From Bacteroidota bacterium (lineage in GTDB: Bacteria > Bacteroidota > Bacteroidia > Sphingobacteriales > Sphingobacteriaceae), in assembly GCA_023450085.1 (NCBI GenBank), contig JAEXHI010000022.1, positions 1 to 64,000 of the forward strand: DNA of 64,000 bases, in the 5' to 3' direction. Numbering within the stretch: the stretch's first letter is position 1; the number at the start of each line of letters is the position of its first letter. The notes beneath the pieces are model-generated. The model worked only from the letters and a program-made list of their open reading frames with translations, was not told the origin of the DNA and made no database searches. A program made the translations under genes and the position numbers. Positions 51,125 to 59,229 of the stretch are shown piece after piece.

Positions 51125-52324
51125 TTATATCCTTACTGGTATCTGATGTTTACTTAATTCTTGTTTTAAATCTGGGATTAAAATTTCTCCATAGTGAAAT
51201 ACAGAAGCTGCAAGAGCGGCATCAACATTGGCTTTTTGGAAAACCTCTGTAAAATGCTCCATGCTACCTGCCCCACCAGAGGCAATGATTGGAATGTTAA
51301 TGCTATCGTTTACTTTCTTTAATAAATCACAATCAAAGCCCGCTTTAGTGCCATCGTGGTCCATTGAAGTCAACAATATTTCGCCAGCGCCCAGCTCTTC
51401 TGCTTGTTTAATCCAAGCTTCCGTTTGTAATTCGGTGATTAAGCGCCCACCGTTTAAGTGTACCCAATTTTTGCCGTCTACATGTTTCGTGTCAACGGCA
51501 ACCACTACAAACTGTACACCGAAAGCTTTGGCCAATTCCTCAATTAGTTTGGGGTTGCGTACCGCTGCAGAGTTGATGCTAATTTTATCGGCACCTGCGT
51601 TAAGTAATGCTTCGGCATCGGCAATTTCAGTAATGCCACCTCCAATGGTGAAAGGAATGTTTAGCTGTCTGGCTACTGCTTTCACCATCTCAATCATCGT
51701 TTTACGACGTTCGTGAGTGGCAGTAATGTCCAAAAAAACCAGTTCGTCAGCACCTTGTTGTGCATATTGGGCGGCCAGCTCTACAGGGTCGCCAGCATCT
51801 CGCAAGTCAACAAAGTTTACACCTTTTACAGTACGCCCATCTTTTACATCCAGGCAGGGGATAATGCGTTTTGATAATCCCCCCCCGCCCCCTAAAGGGG
51901 AGGCTTTAAGCTGTTCAGCCTGCATGGCTTCTTTTATTTTGTCCAAAACTTGATTTAAATTATGATATAGTTCTCTGTTGGTGAATCTTAATACTGTTAA
52001 GCCTATCTCTTCAATATGTTTCTGTCTCTCAAGGTCATTGCTGGCAATTTCTGGCAAATTGTGAATACTGCCATCCAATTCAATGACCAATTTTATTTCA
52101 TGACAATAAAAATCAGCGATATAATTTGATATGGGATGTTGCCTTCTAAATTTTACCCCTAGTTGTTTTCCCTTGATATGATTCCAAAGTAAAGATTCGC
52201 TATCAGTAAGTCTGTTTCTTAGTTCTTTAGCTCTTTCAAAAATCAAATTAGATGCGCCATAGAACATATTCGGTTCATTTAGCCAAAGTGATTCAGTGTC
52301 ATCATCTAATTCTTTATAAATCAT
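51125..52324 (-). CDS. hisF: DUF559 endonuclease-like domain fused in frame to HisF
   Basis: 399 residues in one frame. Residues 1-138 match DUF559 (PD-(D/E)XK-like): RAKELRNRLTDSESLLWNHI, then FRRQHPISNYIADFYCHEIKLVIELDG with the catalytic-type Asp, Glu-x-Asp, and VLRFTNREL. A linker EQLKASPLGGGGG leads to LSKRIIPCLDVKDGRTVKGV, the HisF start, with the two catalytic Asp (CLDV, SMDHDG). HisF is the cyclase subunit of imidazole glycerol phosphate synthase, with HisH. The first HisF codon is TTA, not a start. An in-frame ATG in the linker (51925) could give HisF with 18 extra residues. The fusion looks like an insertion event. Confidence 0.9.
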   Translation of the reverse strand: MIYKELDDDTESLWLNEPNMFYGASNLIFERAKELRNRLTDSESLLWNHIKGKQLGVKFRRQHPISNYIADFYCHEIKLVIELDGSIHNLPEIASNDLERQKHIEEIGLTVLRFTNRELYHNLNQVLDKIKEAMQAEQLKASPLGGGGGLSKRIIPCLDVKDGRTVKGVNFVDLRDAGDPVELAAQYAQQGADELVFLDITATHERRKTMIEMVKAVARQLNIPFTIGGGITEIADAEALLNAGADKISINSAAVRNPKLIEELAKAFGVQFVVVAVDTKHVDGKNWVHLNGGRLITELQTEAWIKQAEELGAGEILLTSMDHDGTKAGFDCDLLKKVNDSINIPIIASGGAGSMEHFTEVFQKANVDAALAASVFHYGEILIPDLKQELSKHQIPVRI

Positions 52325-52406
52325 ATTTGAAATTATTTTAAAGCTCTTTATGATGTTTAGAGGAGGTATGCTTGCCCTTCAAAATCCCCCTTTAGGGGGT
52401 AGGGGG
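51879..52406. mobile_element. Candidate DUF559 cassette between G-rich inverted palindromes
   Basis: The DUF559 segment is bounded by CCCCCTAAAGGGG (51888-51900) and its reverse complement CCCCTTTAGGGGG (52387-52399), each followed or preceded by a further C8 or G5 run. The right boundary touches the hisA stop (52407-52409) and the left boundary touches the HisF coding start. No target-site duplication is clear. It looks as if it inserted between hisA and hisF. Confidence 0.5.
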
Positions 52407-53156
52407 TTATATGCTACTCAACTCCTTTAAATTCCATTGCTTTACTTCCTCAATGGTAATTCGGTTTTCATAGATTGCCTTTCCAACCACCACACTTCTA
52501 ATCGGTAATTGAGCCAGTTCCCTGATGTCGTCCATTGAACTTACACCACCAGAAGCAATCAATTTAATCATAGGGGAGTGGTCAAGTAATTTTTTGTAAA
52601 GTTCTACTGCCGTACCACCCAGTTTGCCGTCTTTGTTAATATCGGTACATAAAAAGCGGAAAAAGCCTAAAGCCAAACACTTATCTACGTAGTCCATTAG
52701 TTTAATAGGCGAGCTTTCCATCCATCCCGAGTATTTAATTACTTCGTCCAATACATCAATAGCGATTACAATACGGTTAGCGTAGTCATCTTTCTTAGCA
52801 AAAGCCTCACTTAGCTGTGGTAAAAAGTCAGGATTGCTGATGGCTTGTGTACCCACAATTACGCGGTGGATGCCTGCATCTAGCAGATTGGTTACTTGCT
52901 CAATGGTACGAATACCGCCACCATACTGCACCTTCATGTCCGTTTTTTTAATGATTTCGAACAAGGCTTTTTGATTGCTGAAATCGCCTTTGGCACCATT
53001 CAAGTCAATAATATGGATATAATCTGTACCGTTTGACCGGTATTGCTCAATCATATCTTCGATAGAAACGTTATATTCAGTTTTTTGGTTATAGTCACCT
53101 TCACGTAAGCGAACTACTTTGCCATCTAAAATATCAATTGCAGGAATGATATACAT
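52407..53156 (-). CDS. hisA: Phosphoribosylformimino-AICAR ribotide isomerase
   Basis: 249 residues, TIM barrel. PAIDILDGKVVRLREGDYNQ carries the N-terminal catalytic Asp, YGGGIRT and ASGGVSSMDD the phosphate-binding loops, and the second catalytic Asp lies in the IDVLDEV/LCTDINKDG strand. It catalyses the fourth step before HisF/HisH. Its stop abuts the G-rich palindrome. Confidence 0.97.
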   Translation of the reverse strand: MYIIPAIDILDGKVVRLREGDYNQKTEYNVSIEDMIEQYRSNGTDYIHIIDLNGAKGDFSNQKALFEIIKKTDMKVQYGGGIRTIEQVTNLLDAGIHRVIVGTQAISNPDFLPQLSEAFAKKDDYANRIVIAIDVLDEVIKYSGWMESSPIKLMDYVDKCLALGFFRFLCTDINKDGKLGGTAVELYKKLLDHSPMIKLIASGGVSSMDDIRELAQLPIRSVVVGKAIYENRITIEEVKQWNLKELSSI

Positions 53157-53236
53157 TTTCTATAAGTTAAAAGTTAAAAGTCTAAATTTAAATAGGTTGT
53201 TGTTATTTAGTATTAGCTAATCATCCAATTAGCCAA

Positions 53237-53851
53237 TTATCTAATCATTGAAAAGTTCTTTAATAATTGTTCTCCTGCTTCGCCAGATTTCTCTGGATGG
53301 AACTGGACGCCGAAGAAGTTGTTTTTTTGTATGGCCGCCGAAAACTTGTTACCATAAGTTACCGAAGCGATGTCAAAAATAGGGTTATATTCAATAAAAT
53401 AAGAATGAACAAAGTAAAATTGTGCAAGAGGTTTAACATTGGTAAACAGCGGATTGTTTGTAAAATTAACATTGTTCCAACCCATGTGTGGTATTTTAAT
53501 GCCAAGTGACTTATCAAATAATTTTGTCTTTATAGGTGCGATACCAAGCAGGTCAGCATTTCCCTCTTCCGAATGCTCTGTAAGTAGCTGCATGCCTACG
53601 CAAATGCCCAGTACAGGTTTTGTTAAGACTTTAATGGCTTCAACCAATCCCGTTTGTTGCAGTTTTTGCATGGCGGCACCCGCATGTCCCACCCCAGGGA
53701 TAATGATATGGCTATACTTTTCCAAATCAGCTTCAGTATTCACCATGCCGTAGCTAATTCCTTGCCTATCTAACGCAGCCGTTAGCGAAAAAATATTGCC
53801 AGCACCGTAATTTACAATGCCGATGGTGTTATTTGAGGTTTTTTTGTCCAT
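53237..53851 (-). CDS. hisH: Imidazole glycerol phosphate synthase glutaminase subunit
   Basis: 204 residues from the ATG at 53849-53851 (a TTG four codons upstream is possible). Class I glutaminase: GIVNYGAGNIFSLTAAL at the start, catalytic Cys in VLGICVGMQLL, His and Glu in GVQFHPEKSGEAG near the end. It feeds ammonia to HisF. 80 nt before hisA. Confidence 0.96.
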   Translation of the reverse strand: MDKKTSNNTIGIVNYGAGNIFSLTAALDRQGISYGMVNTEADLEKYSHIIIPGVGHAGAAMQKLQQTGLVEAIKVLTKPVLGICVGMQLLTEHSEEGNADLLGIAPIKTKLFDKSLGIKIPHMGWNNVNFTNNPLFTNVKPLAQFYFVHSYFIEYNPIFDIASVTYGNKFSAAIQKNNFFGVQFHPEKSGEAGEQLLKNFSMIR

Positions 53852-54286
53852 TTTTATTTCCAAATTTTTAGAAAATGAAGGTTAGTTTTTCATCGTTTCT
53901 GTAGTCCCGCTATCCGCTATAAGTTTTAATGCTATTTGTCATTCCGAGGAAGGAGGAATCTCATTTGCTTTATGCTGTTTAATGGGAAGTAACTATCATA
54001 AACTTTCCGCTACTATCGGGTTTAATTAACTTATTTTAGTGTCTTGTATTGCCTCTAGTCAGTCCGTCATTGCGAGCTTTGCGAAGCAATCTTAAGCATT
54101 TAATAACTGTCGTTGTAAGATTGCTTCGTTGTGCCTCCTCACAATGACGACAAAGTTTAAGTAAGTAAACTTATCATTAGTTCTCCTCTCTGCCTTCGGC
54201 ATCTCTCCTCAAAGAGGAGAGAAAAGCGTTTGGGAAAGAAAGTCTTTACTCCTAACCACTAGCCACTCACTACTAGTTCCTAATCC
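53852..54286. other. Repeat-filled gap between hisB and hisH
   Basis: No gene seen. It contains an ATTCC/GGAAT hairpin at 53938-53960, a paired ATTGC/GCAAT element at 54066-54148 and a palindrome CTCTCCTCAAAGAGGAGAG at 54201-54222 (element 54183-54235), then a tract of CTAACCACTAGCCACTCACT-type sequence up to the hisB stop. Confidence 0.75.
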
Positions 54287-55420
54287 CTATAAGACTCCCT
54301 TCGTACTCGGTAAGACCATTTTTTCTGCATCACGTTTAACCGCCATTTTAATTGCCTTGGCAAAAGCTTTAAAAATAGCCTCAATTTTATGATGTTCGTT
54401 TTCCCCTTCGGCCTTAATGTTCAAATTGCATTTTGCGGCATCACTAAACGACTTGAAGAAATGGAAAAACATCTCCGTAGGTACATCACCCACACGTTCG
54501 CGTTTAAATTCAGCTTCCCAAACAATCCAATTTCTGCCACCAAAATCAATGGCTACTTGTGCTAAACAATCATCCATAGGTAGGCAAAATCCATAACGCT
54601 CAATGCCCAATTTATTGCCAATTGCTTTTGCAAAAGCTTCGCCTAAGGCTATGCCTGTATCTTCTACGGTATGGTGCTCGTCAATATGTAAATCGCCTTT
54701 GGCAATAATGTCTAAATCCATTCCGCCGTGACGAGCAATTTGATCCAACATGTGGTCAAAGAAATTTAAACCAGTGTCAATCTTGGCTTTACCTGTGCCA
54801 TCTAAATCTAGCTTAATGCTGATATCCGTTTCATTGGTTTTGCGTTCGTGCTTAACGGTTCTGGCACCACCACGAAGAAAGGTGTATATGTCTTCCCAGT
54901 TTTTGGTTTCCAATGCAATGATGTCGCTCAGCGTTTCGTACTTGTCCAAATTCTCTGCGGAGCCTAGTCCGTCGTTATTGCGGATGTAGATTCCCTTAGC
55001 CCCTAAATTCTTGGCCAGTACAATGTCGTTAAGTCTATCGCCAATCACAAATGAGTTAGGTAAATCGTACGATTCTCCAAAATATTTAGTCAATAGGGCA
55101 GTGCCTGGTTTACGGGTTGGGGCATTGTCTTTGGCGAAAGTTTTATCAATGATAATCTCATCAAATACTACACCTTCGGCGGCATAAGTATCTACAATAA
55201 AATTTTGTATAGGCCAAAAATTCTCTTCTGGATGTGAGGAAGTGCCCAGTCCATCTTGGTTGGTCACCATCACTAATTTGTAGTCTAGTTCCTTGGCAAT
55301 TTTCGACAAGTAGTATAAAGCTCTTGGGTAAAATTTTAGTTTTGCAAAACTGTCTACCTGCTCATCATCAGGTTCGATATTGAGTGTGCCGTCTCTATCA
55401 ATAAATAAAATTTTGTTCAT
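54287..55420 (-). CDS. hisB: Bifunctional histidinol-phosphatase / imidazoleglycerol-phosphate dehydratase
   Basis: 377 residues, the HisB fusion. Residues about 1-165 are the HAD phosphatase with FIDRDGTLNIEP (D-x-D) and KPGTALLTKYFG, GDRLNDIVLAKNLGAKG; about 180-377 are the dehydratase with FFDHMLDQIARHGGMDLDI, HIDEHHTVEDTGIALGEA and the terminal metal-binding His motif (HHKIEAIFKAFAKAIKMA). It catalyses steps 6 and 8. Its ATG shares one base with the hisC stop (TAATG). Confidence 0.97.
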   Translation of the reverse strand: MNKILFIDRDGTLNIEPDDEQVDSFAKLKFYPRALYYLSKIAKELDYKLVMVTNQDGLGTSSHPEENFWPIQNFIVDTYAAEGVVFDEIIIDKTFAKDNAPTRKPGTALLTKYFGESYDLPNSFVIGDRLNDIVLAKNLGAKGIYIRNNDGLGSAENLDKYETLSDIIALETKNWEDIYTFLRGGARTVKHERKTNETDISIKLDLDGTGKAKIDTGLNFFDHMLDQIARHGGMDLDIIAKGDLHIDEHHTVEDTGIALGEAFAKAIGNKLGIERYGFCLPMDDCLAQVAIDFGGRNWIVWEAEFKRERVGDVPTEMFFHFFKSFSDAAKCNLNIKAEGENEHHKIEAIFKAFAKAIKMAVKRDAEKMVLPSTKGVL

Positions 55421-56460
55421 TATAGTTTTTCTAGTGCGGTTAAAAGTTGGTTGTTTTCTTCAACGGTACCAATGGTAATGCGCAGGCAATCGTCGCAAAG
55501 CACTACTTTGGAGCGGTCTCTCACAATAATGCCTTGCTCTACCAATTGGTGATAGGTCCAATGTGCGTGGTCAATTTGAACCAAAATGAAGTTGGCGTCA
55601 GATGGGTAGACTTTTTTTACTTTTTCTAGTCTGCTTAAAGCATTGGCTAGTCTTTCTCTTTCGGTAACGGTAATCTTAATCCATTCGTTTACCTGTTGGA
55701 TGTTTTGCAAAGCTGCCAAAGCTAAATCTTGTGTAGCTTGATTAATGTTATAAGGCGGTTTTACCTTGTTCAGGATATCAATTACATGGGTTGAAGAAAA
55801 TGCCATGCCCAAACGTAGTGCGGCTAAACCCCATGCTTTCGAGAAAGTCTGTAAGACTACCAAGTTTGCATACTCCGTTAATTCTTGAATAAAGGTCTTC
55901 TGCTTTGCGAAATTGATGTAAGCTTCATCAATCACCACCAAGCCCTTGAAGTTGGCTAAAATCGTCTCTATATCGCTTCTGTTTAAAGAATTTCCTGTGG
56001 GGTTGTTCGGCGAGCAGATAAAAATGATTTTGGTGCTAGCGTCAATCGTTTCAGCAATCTTTTCTAAGTCTAGTTGAAAATCCGGTGTGAGGTTTACTTT
56101 TCGCACTTCAACATCATTGATGTTTGCTGATACTTCGTACATGCCATAGGTAGGCGGCAGGATAATTACATTGTCTTTTCCTGGATTACAAAAAGCTCTG
56201 AAAAGTAGATCAATGGCTTCATCGCTACCATTGCCTAAAAAAGTATTTTCAATAGGCACACCTTTAATTTTGCTAATGGCATCTTTTAAGTCCAATTGCA
56301 AAGGGTCAGGGTAACGGTTATAGTCTGCAGGTAGCGGCGAGCCAAAGCTATTCTCGTTGGCATCTAGGTAAACACTTGCTTGTCCTTTAAACTCATCCCT
56401 AGCGGTAGAGTAGGGGCTAAGGTTTTTTATATTTTCTCGTTGTAGGTCTCTTACGTCCAT
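55420..56460 (-). CDS. hisC: Histidinol-phosphate aminotransferase
   Basis: 346 residues, fold-type I aminotransferase with LDANENSFGSPLP at the start, the PNNPTGN loop near 151-157, DEAYINF near 178, and the PLP lysine Lys208 in TFSKAWGLAALRLG. It converts imidazole acetol phosphate to histidinol phosphate. Between hisD and hisB with 44-nt and 1-nt-overlap spacing. Confidence 0.97.
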   Translation of the reverse strand: MDVRDLQRENIKNLSPYSTARDEFKGQASVYLDANENSFGSPLPADYNRYPDPLQLDLKDAISKIKGVPIENTFLGNGSDEAIDLLFRAFCNPGKDNVIILPPTYGMYEVSANINDVEVRKVNLTPDFQLDLEKIAETIDASTKIIFICSPNNPTGNSLNRSDIETILANFKGLVVIDEAYINFAKQKTFIQELTEYANLVVLQTFSKAWGLAALRLGMAFSSTHVIDILNKVKPPYNINQATQDLALAALQNIQQVNEWIKITVTERERLANALSRLEKVKKVYPSDANFILVQIDHAHWTYHQLVEQGIIVRDRSKVVLCDDCLRITIGTVEENNQLLTALEKL

Positions 56461-56504
56461 TTTGTTGTTTCGTTTTTTAGTTTTTTTGTTGGTCCGACTT
56501 GTTC

Positions 56505-57800
56505 CTAGCCACTAACTCCTAGTCCCTCAAGTCTGATACTCACTGCATTCTTGTGCGCTTGTAGGCCTTCTGCTTCAGCAAGTACTTCAACGGTATTTCC
56601 AATATTCTTTAAGCCATTGATAGATAGATGTTGAAACGTGATTTTCTTAATGAAAGTATCAATAGAAACTCCTGAATAAGCTTTAGCAAAAGCACTTGTA
56701 GGCAATGTGTGGTTGGTGCCTGAAGCATAATCGCCTGCGCTTTCGGGAGTTAGATTCCCGAGGAATACAGATCCCGCATTACTAATCAAAGGGACTAGTT
56801 CAGCATATTTTTCGGTAGCCAATATCAAGTGTTCCGGCGCATAATAGTTGCTGAATTCCATTCCTTGAGCAAGGTCGTCAACTAACATTACGTAAGAATT
56901 GGCAATGGCTGCTGCCGCGATGTCTTTTCTAGGTAGTGCTAGCAATTGCTTTTCCACTTCCTCAATAATTTTATTTGCAGTATCATTTGAGGTAATAGTT
57001 AAAATTGACTGACTATCAGTTCCGTGCTCTGCTTGAGCTAATAGGTCTGCGGCGACGTATGACGGAATGGCAGTCTCATCTGCGAGCACTAAAACCTCTG
57101 ATGGACCTGCAGGCATATCGATAGCAACGCTGTTTTGTATTTGTTTTTTAGCCTCGGTAACATAGCGGTTTCCAGGTCCGAATATTTTGTAAACTTGAGG
57201 AATGCTTTCGGTGCCGTAAGCCATGGCCGCAACTGCCTGTGCACCGCCAACCAAATAAACCTTTTCGATGTCAAGAAGGGTGGCTACGTAAGCGATGTAG
57301 CAATTCACTTTTCCATCTTGTTGGGGTGGGGAGCAAACCACGATTTCTTTACAGCCAGCAATCTTAGCGGGGATGCCTAGCATTAAGAAAGTACTTGGTA
57401 ATACTGCAGTGCCTCCTGGAATGTATAAGCCTACACGTTCAATTGCTCTTGCTTCACGCCAGCAAGTTACGCCAGGCATGGTTTCCACTTGGTCTTCCTT
57501 TTTGAGTTGTGAAGCATGAAAGGTGTAGATGTTTTTATAGGCTGTATCGATAGCGCTTTTTACCGATGAAGGAATTTGCTTTGCAATTTCGGCCAGTTCA
57601 TTTTTGTCGATAAAGAGAGAAGAAAGTTCAATGTTGTCAAACTGCTGAGCGTAGCTGAACAAGGCATTGTCGCCGTTGCTTTTTACGTTGTTGATGATTT
57701 CCTCTGTCCTCGATTTAACCAAATTGTCGTCAGAAATGCTCCGAGAGCATAATTCTTTTAGTTCTTGTTTAGTTAAATCTTTAAAGTTGTAGATTTTCAA
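56505..57800 (-). CDS. hisD: Histidinol dehydrogenase
   Basis: 431 residues, normal length. GLYIPGGTAVLPSTFLMLGIPA, AAMAYGTESIPQVYKIFGPG and MPAGPSEVLVLADETA are the NAD-binding region, and QAEHGTDSQS with the ELYAPEHL-like NYYAPEHL segment and SGTNHTLPTSAFAKAYSG hold zinc and catalytic His residues. It makes the last two oxidations to histidine. The start codon is TTG (57798-57800). Confidence 0.97.
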   Translation of the reverse strand: MKIYNFKDLTKQELKELCSRSISDDNLVKSRTEEIINNVKSNGDNALFSYAQQFDNIELSSLFIDKNELAEIAKQIPSSVKSAIDTAYKNIYTFHASQLKKEDQVETMPGVTCWREARAIERVGLYIPGGTAVLPSTFLMLGIPAKIAGCKEIVVCSPPQQDGKVNCYIAYVATLLDIEKVYLVGGAQAVAAMAYGTESIPQVYKIFGPGNRYVTEAKKQIQNSVAIDMPAGPSEVLVLADETAIPSYVAADLLAQAEHGTDSQSILTITSNDTANKIIEEVEKQLLALPRKDIAAAAIANSYVMLVDDLAQGMEFSNYYAPEHLILATEKYAELVPLISNAGSVFLGNLTPESAGDYASGTNHTLPTSAFAKAYSGVSIDTFIKKITFQHLSINGLKNIGNTVEVLAEAEGLQAHKNAVSIRLEGLGVSG

Positions 57801-58130
57801 TGTTTTAAAATTTTAAATTAACTAATAGTTAATAGTAAAAATTAAATGTTTTGAGCGGTTTTTGTTATTTAAACACATAGAAACATATTGTTTTTCCTTA
57901 AGTCGGTCGTCATTTCGACCGCAACGAAGTGAGCGGAGAAATCTTTGAAAATGGAGGGTTTGATTTCTCTTTGAAAGATTTCTCGACTACGCTCGAAATA
58001 ACGAAAAGCAATGCTTGTTTCCCTATTCATTAGTATGTGATTTTATGAAATGTCATAGCAATAGAAATTAGTTCGACTACCTTTTTTGAAACTGTTTTTT
58101 ATTTGTCTATGTGATTCCAATATTTTACAC
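57801..58130. other. Intergenic region with nested repeats
   Basis: No gene seen. At 57871-57887 AACACATAGAAACATA and at 58104-58116 TGTCTATGTGATT are decayed ends of the CTATGTGYCTATGTGGTT element, facing each other. Between them a paired ATTTC/GAAAT hairpin element lies at 57909-58003. Confidence 0.65.
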
Positions 58131-58982
58131 TTAAGTAATGATTTTTTCAATTGGCATGACCACTATACCTTGCGCACCTGCCGCTTTTAGGCTATTGATT
58201 TTTACCCAAAAATCTTGCTCATCAATTACTGAATGAACGGCTACCCAGTCGTCCTCGAACAAGGGAACTACCGTTGGACTTTTTACCCCTGGCAACAATT
58301 CAACTACTGCCTTAAGGTTTTTCTTCTCTACGTTAAGCACTACATATTTGGTAGTCCTAGCCCTAAGTACCGACTGGATTCTTTGAACCAATTCTAATAC
58401 TTCAGTATTGAATTCTAAACCTGGAGTACATACCAATGCTGCTTGCGAATCCATCACGCTAGTGAAAGGTCTAAGCCCGTTGTTTTTTAAAGTACCACCT
58501 GTAGATACGATGTCGAAAATGGCATCGCTTAAGCCTAAGCCTGGACCAATTTCTACCGAACCAGAGATGTTTCTGATTTGTGCCTCAACTTGGTTGGCTT
58601 TTAAGAATTTTTCTAAAATTACAGGATAGGAGGTGGCAATCACTTTGCCATCTAATTGTGCTACACTGTTAATTTCACTATCGTTTTTAACGGCAATTTT
58701 AAGAGAGCATTTGCCAAAGCCCAGTTTTTGTAGGTAAGAAACATTGGCTCCGGTTTCAACAATTACGTTTTCGCCCACAATACCCAAGTCGGCAATGCCA
58801 TCCTGTACATATTCAGGAATATCATCATCTCTAAGGAATAAGATTTCTAGAGGGAAATTGGTAACGGTTGAAATTAACGAGCTTTTGTAGTTTTCGAATG
58901 ATAAACCACAATTTTTAAGAATTTCTACTGATTTTTCGTTTAATCTACCCGATTTTTGGATAGCTATTTTAAGAGTTTTCAC
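58131..58982 (-). CDS. hisG: ATP phosphoribosyltransferase, long form
   Basis: 283 residues. KIAIQKSGRLNEKSVEILKNCGL, then YVQDGIADLGIVGENVI, VATS-type loop KVIATSYPVILEKFL and ISGSVEIGPGLGLSDAIFDIVSTGGTLK bind PRPP; the C-terminal ACT-like regulatory domain (about 210-283) ends with GAQGIVVMPIEKII, so feedback by histidine is expected. The start codon is GTG (58980-58982); an in-frame TAG lies 2 codons upstream, so no longer start exists. First enzyme and first gene of the locus, behind a His-rich leader peptide. Confidence 0.97.
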   Translation of the reverse strand: MKTLKIAIQKSGRLNEKSVEILKNCGLSFENYKSSLISTVTNFPLEILFLRDDDIPEYVQDGIADLGIVGENVIVETGANVSYLQKLGFGKCSLKIAVKNDSEINSVAQLDGKVIATSYPVILEKFLKANQVEAQIRNISGSVEIGPGLGLSDAIFDIVSTGGTLKNNGLRPFTSVMDSQAALVCTPGLEFNTEVLELVQRIQSVLRARTTKYVVLNVEKKNLKAVVELLPGVKSPTVVPLFEDDWVAVHSVIDEQDFWVKINSLKAAGAQGIVVMPIEKIIT

Positions 58983-59026
58983 TGACTAAAATTAAAAGAT
59001 AAGAAATATAAAATCTATTTTAAACC

Positions 59027-59043
59027 GTTCTGAAGTACAGAAC
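59027..59043 (-). promoter_or_regulatory. Putative attenuator hairpin upstream of hisG
   Basis: GTTCTG and CAGAAC pair perfectly around 5 nt on the minus strand, 7 nt after the leader peptide stop. It is followed by GGTTTAAAATAGATTTT, so the U-run is imperfect. A second stem, ATCGCC/GGCGAT (59056-59072), overlaps leader codons 13-18. Confidence 0.5.
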
Positions 59044-59049
59044 ATAACA

Positions 59050-59109
59050 TTACATATCGCCGCAATGGCGATGATGGAAATGTAAGTGATGGTTTAAAAA
59101 TTGAATCAT
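59050..59109 (-). CDS. Histidine operon leader peptide
   Basis: A 19-codon frame, MIQFLNHHLHFHHRHCGDM, with six His among residues 7-15, stops 67 nt before hisG. The start ATG is 42 nt after the -7 box. Its position, strand and His content match the leader peptides that control his operons by ribosome stalling: when charged tRNA-His is scarce, a ribosome would stall on codons 7-15, over the first stem. The proportion of His (6 in 9) is far above chance. It was too short to be found by usual gene finders. The control mechanism here is inferred. Confidence 0.75.
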   Translation of the reverse strand: MIQFLNHHLHFHHRHCGDM

Positions 59110-59129
59110 TATACTAATTTTCTTTTCCT

Positions 59130-59137
59130 TAATTTTG
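59130..59137 (+). promoter_or_regulatory. -7 element of the L,D-transpeptidase gene
   Basis: TAATTTTG fits TAnnTTTG, with start expected near 59144 and a leader of about 85 nt. A -33 TTTG at the right distance is not seen. Confidence 0.45.
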
Positions 59138-59150
59138 CAGGAACGTATGG

Positions 59151-59182
59151 CAAATATATACTAGTTTAGTATACAATGCAAA
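59151..59182 (-). promoter_or_regulatory. Promoter of the histidine locus
   Basis: On the minus strand TTTG (59179-59182), 20 nt, TATATTTG (59151-59158), an exact TAnnTTTG. It places the start near 59144, upstream of the leader peptide. Confidence 0.65.
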
Positions 59183-59229
59183 AAATAATGGCATTTTATT
59201 TGTATTACCTGTCTATCTAAGATTAATTA

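Noticed and set aside
50396..55420. HisIE and HisB as unusual fusions
   Set aside because: Both fusions are normal in many bacteria; only the DUF559-HisF joint is odd.
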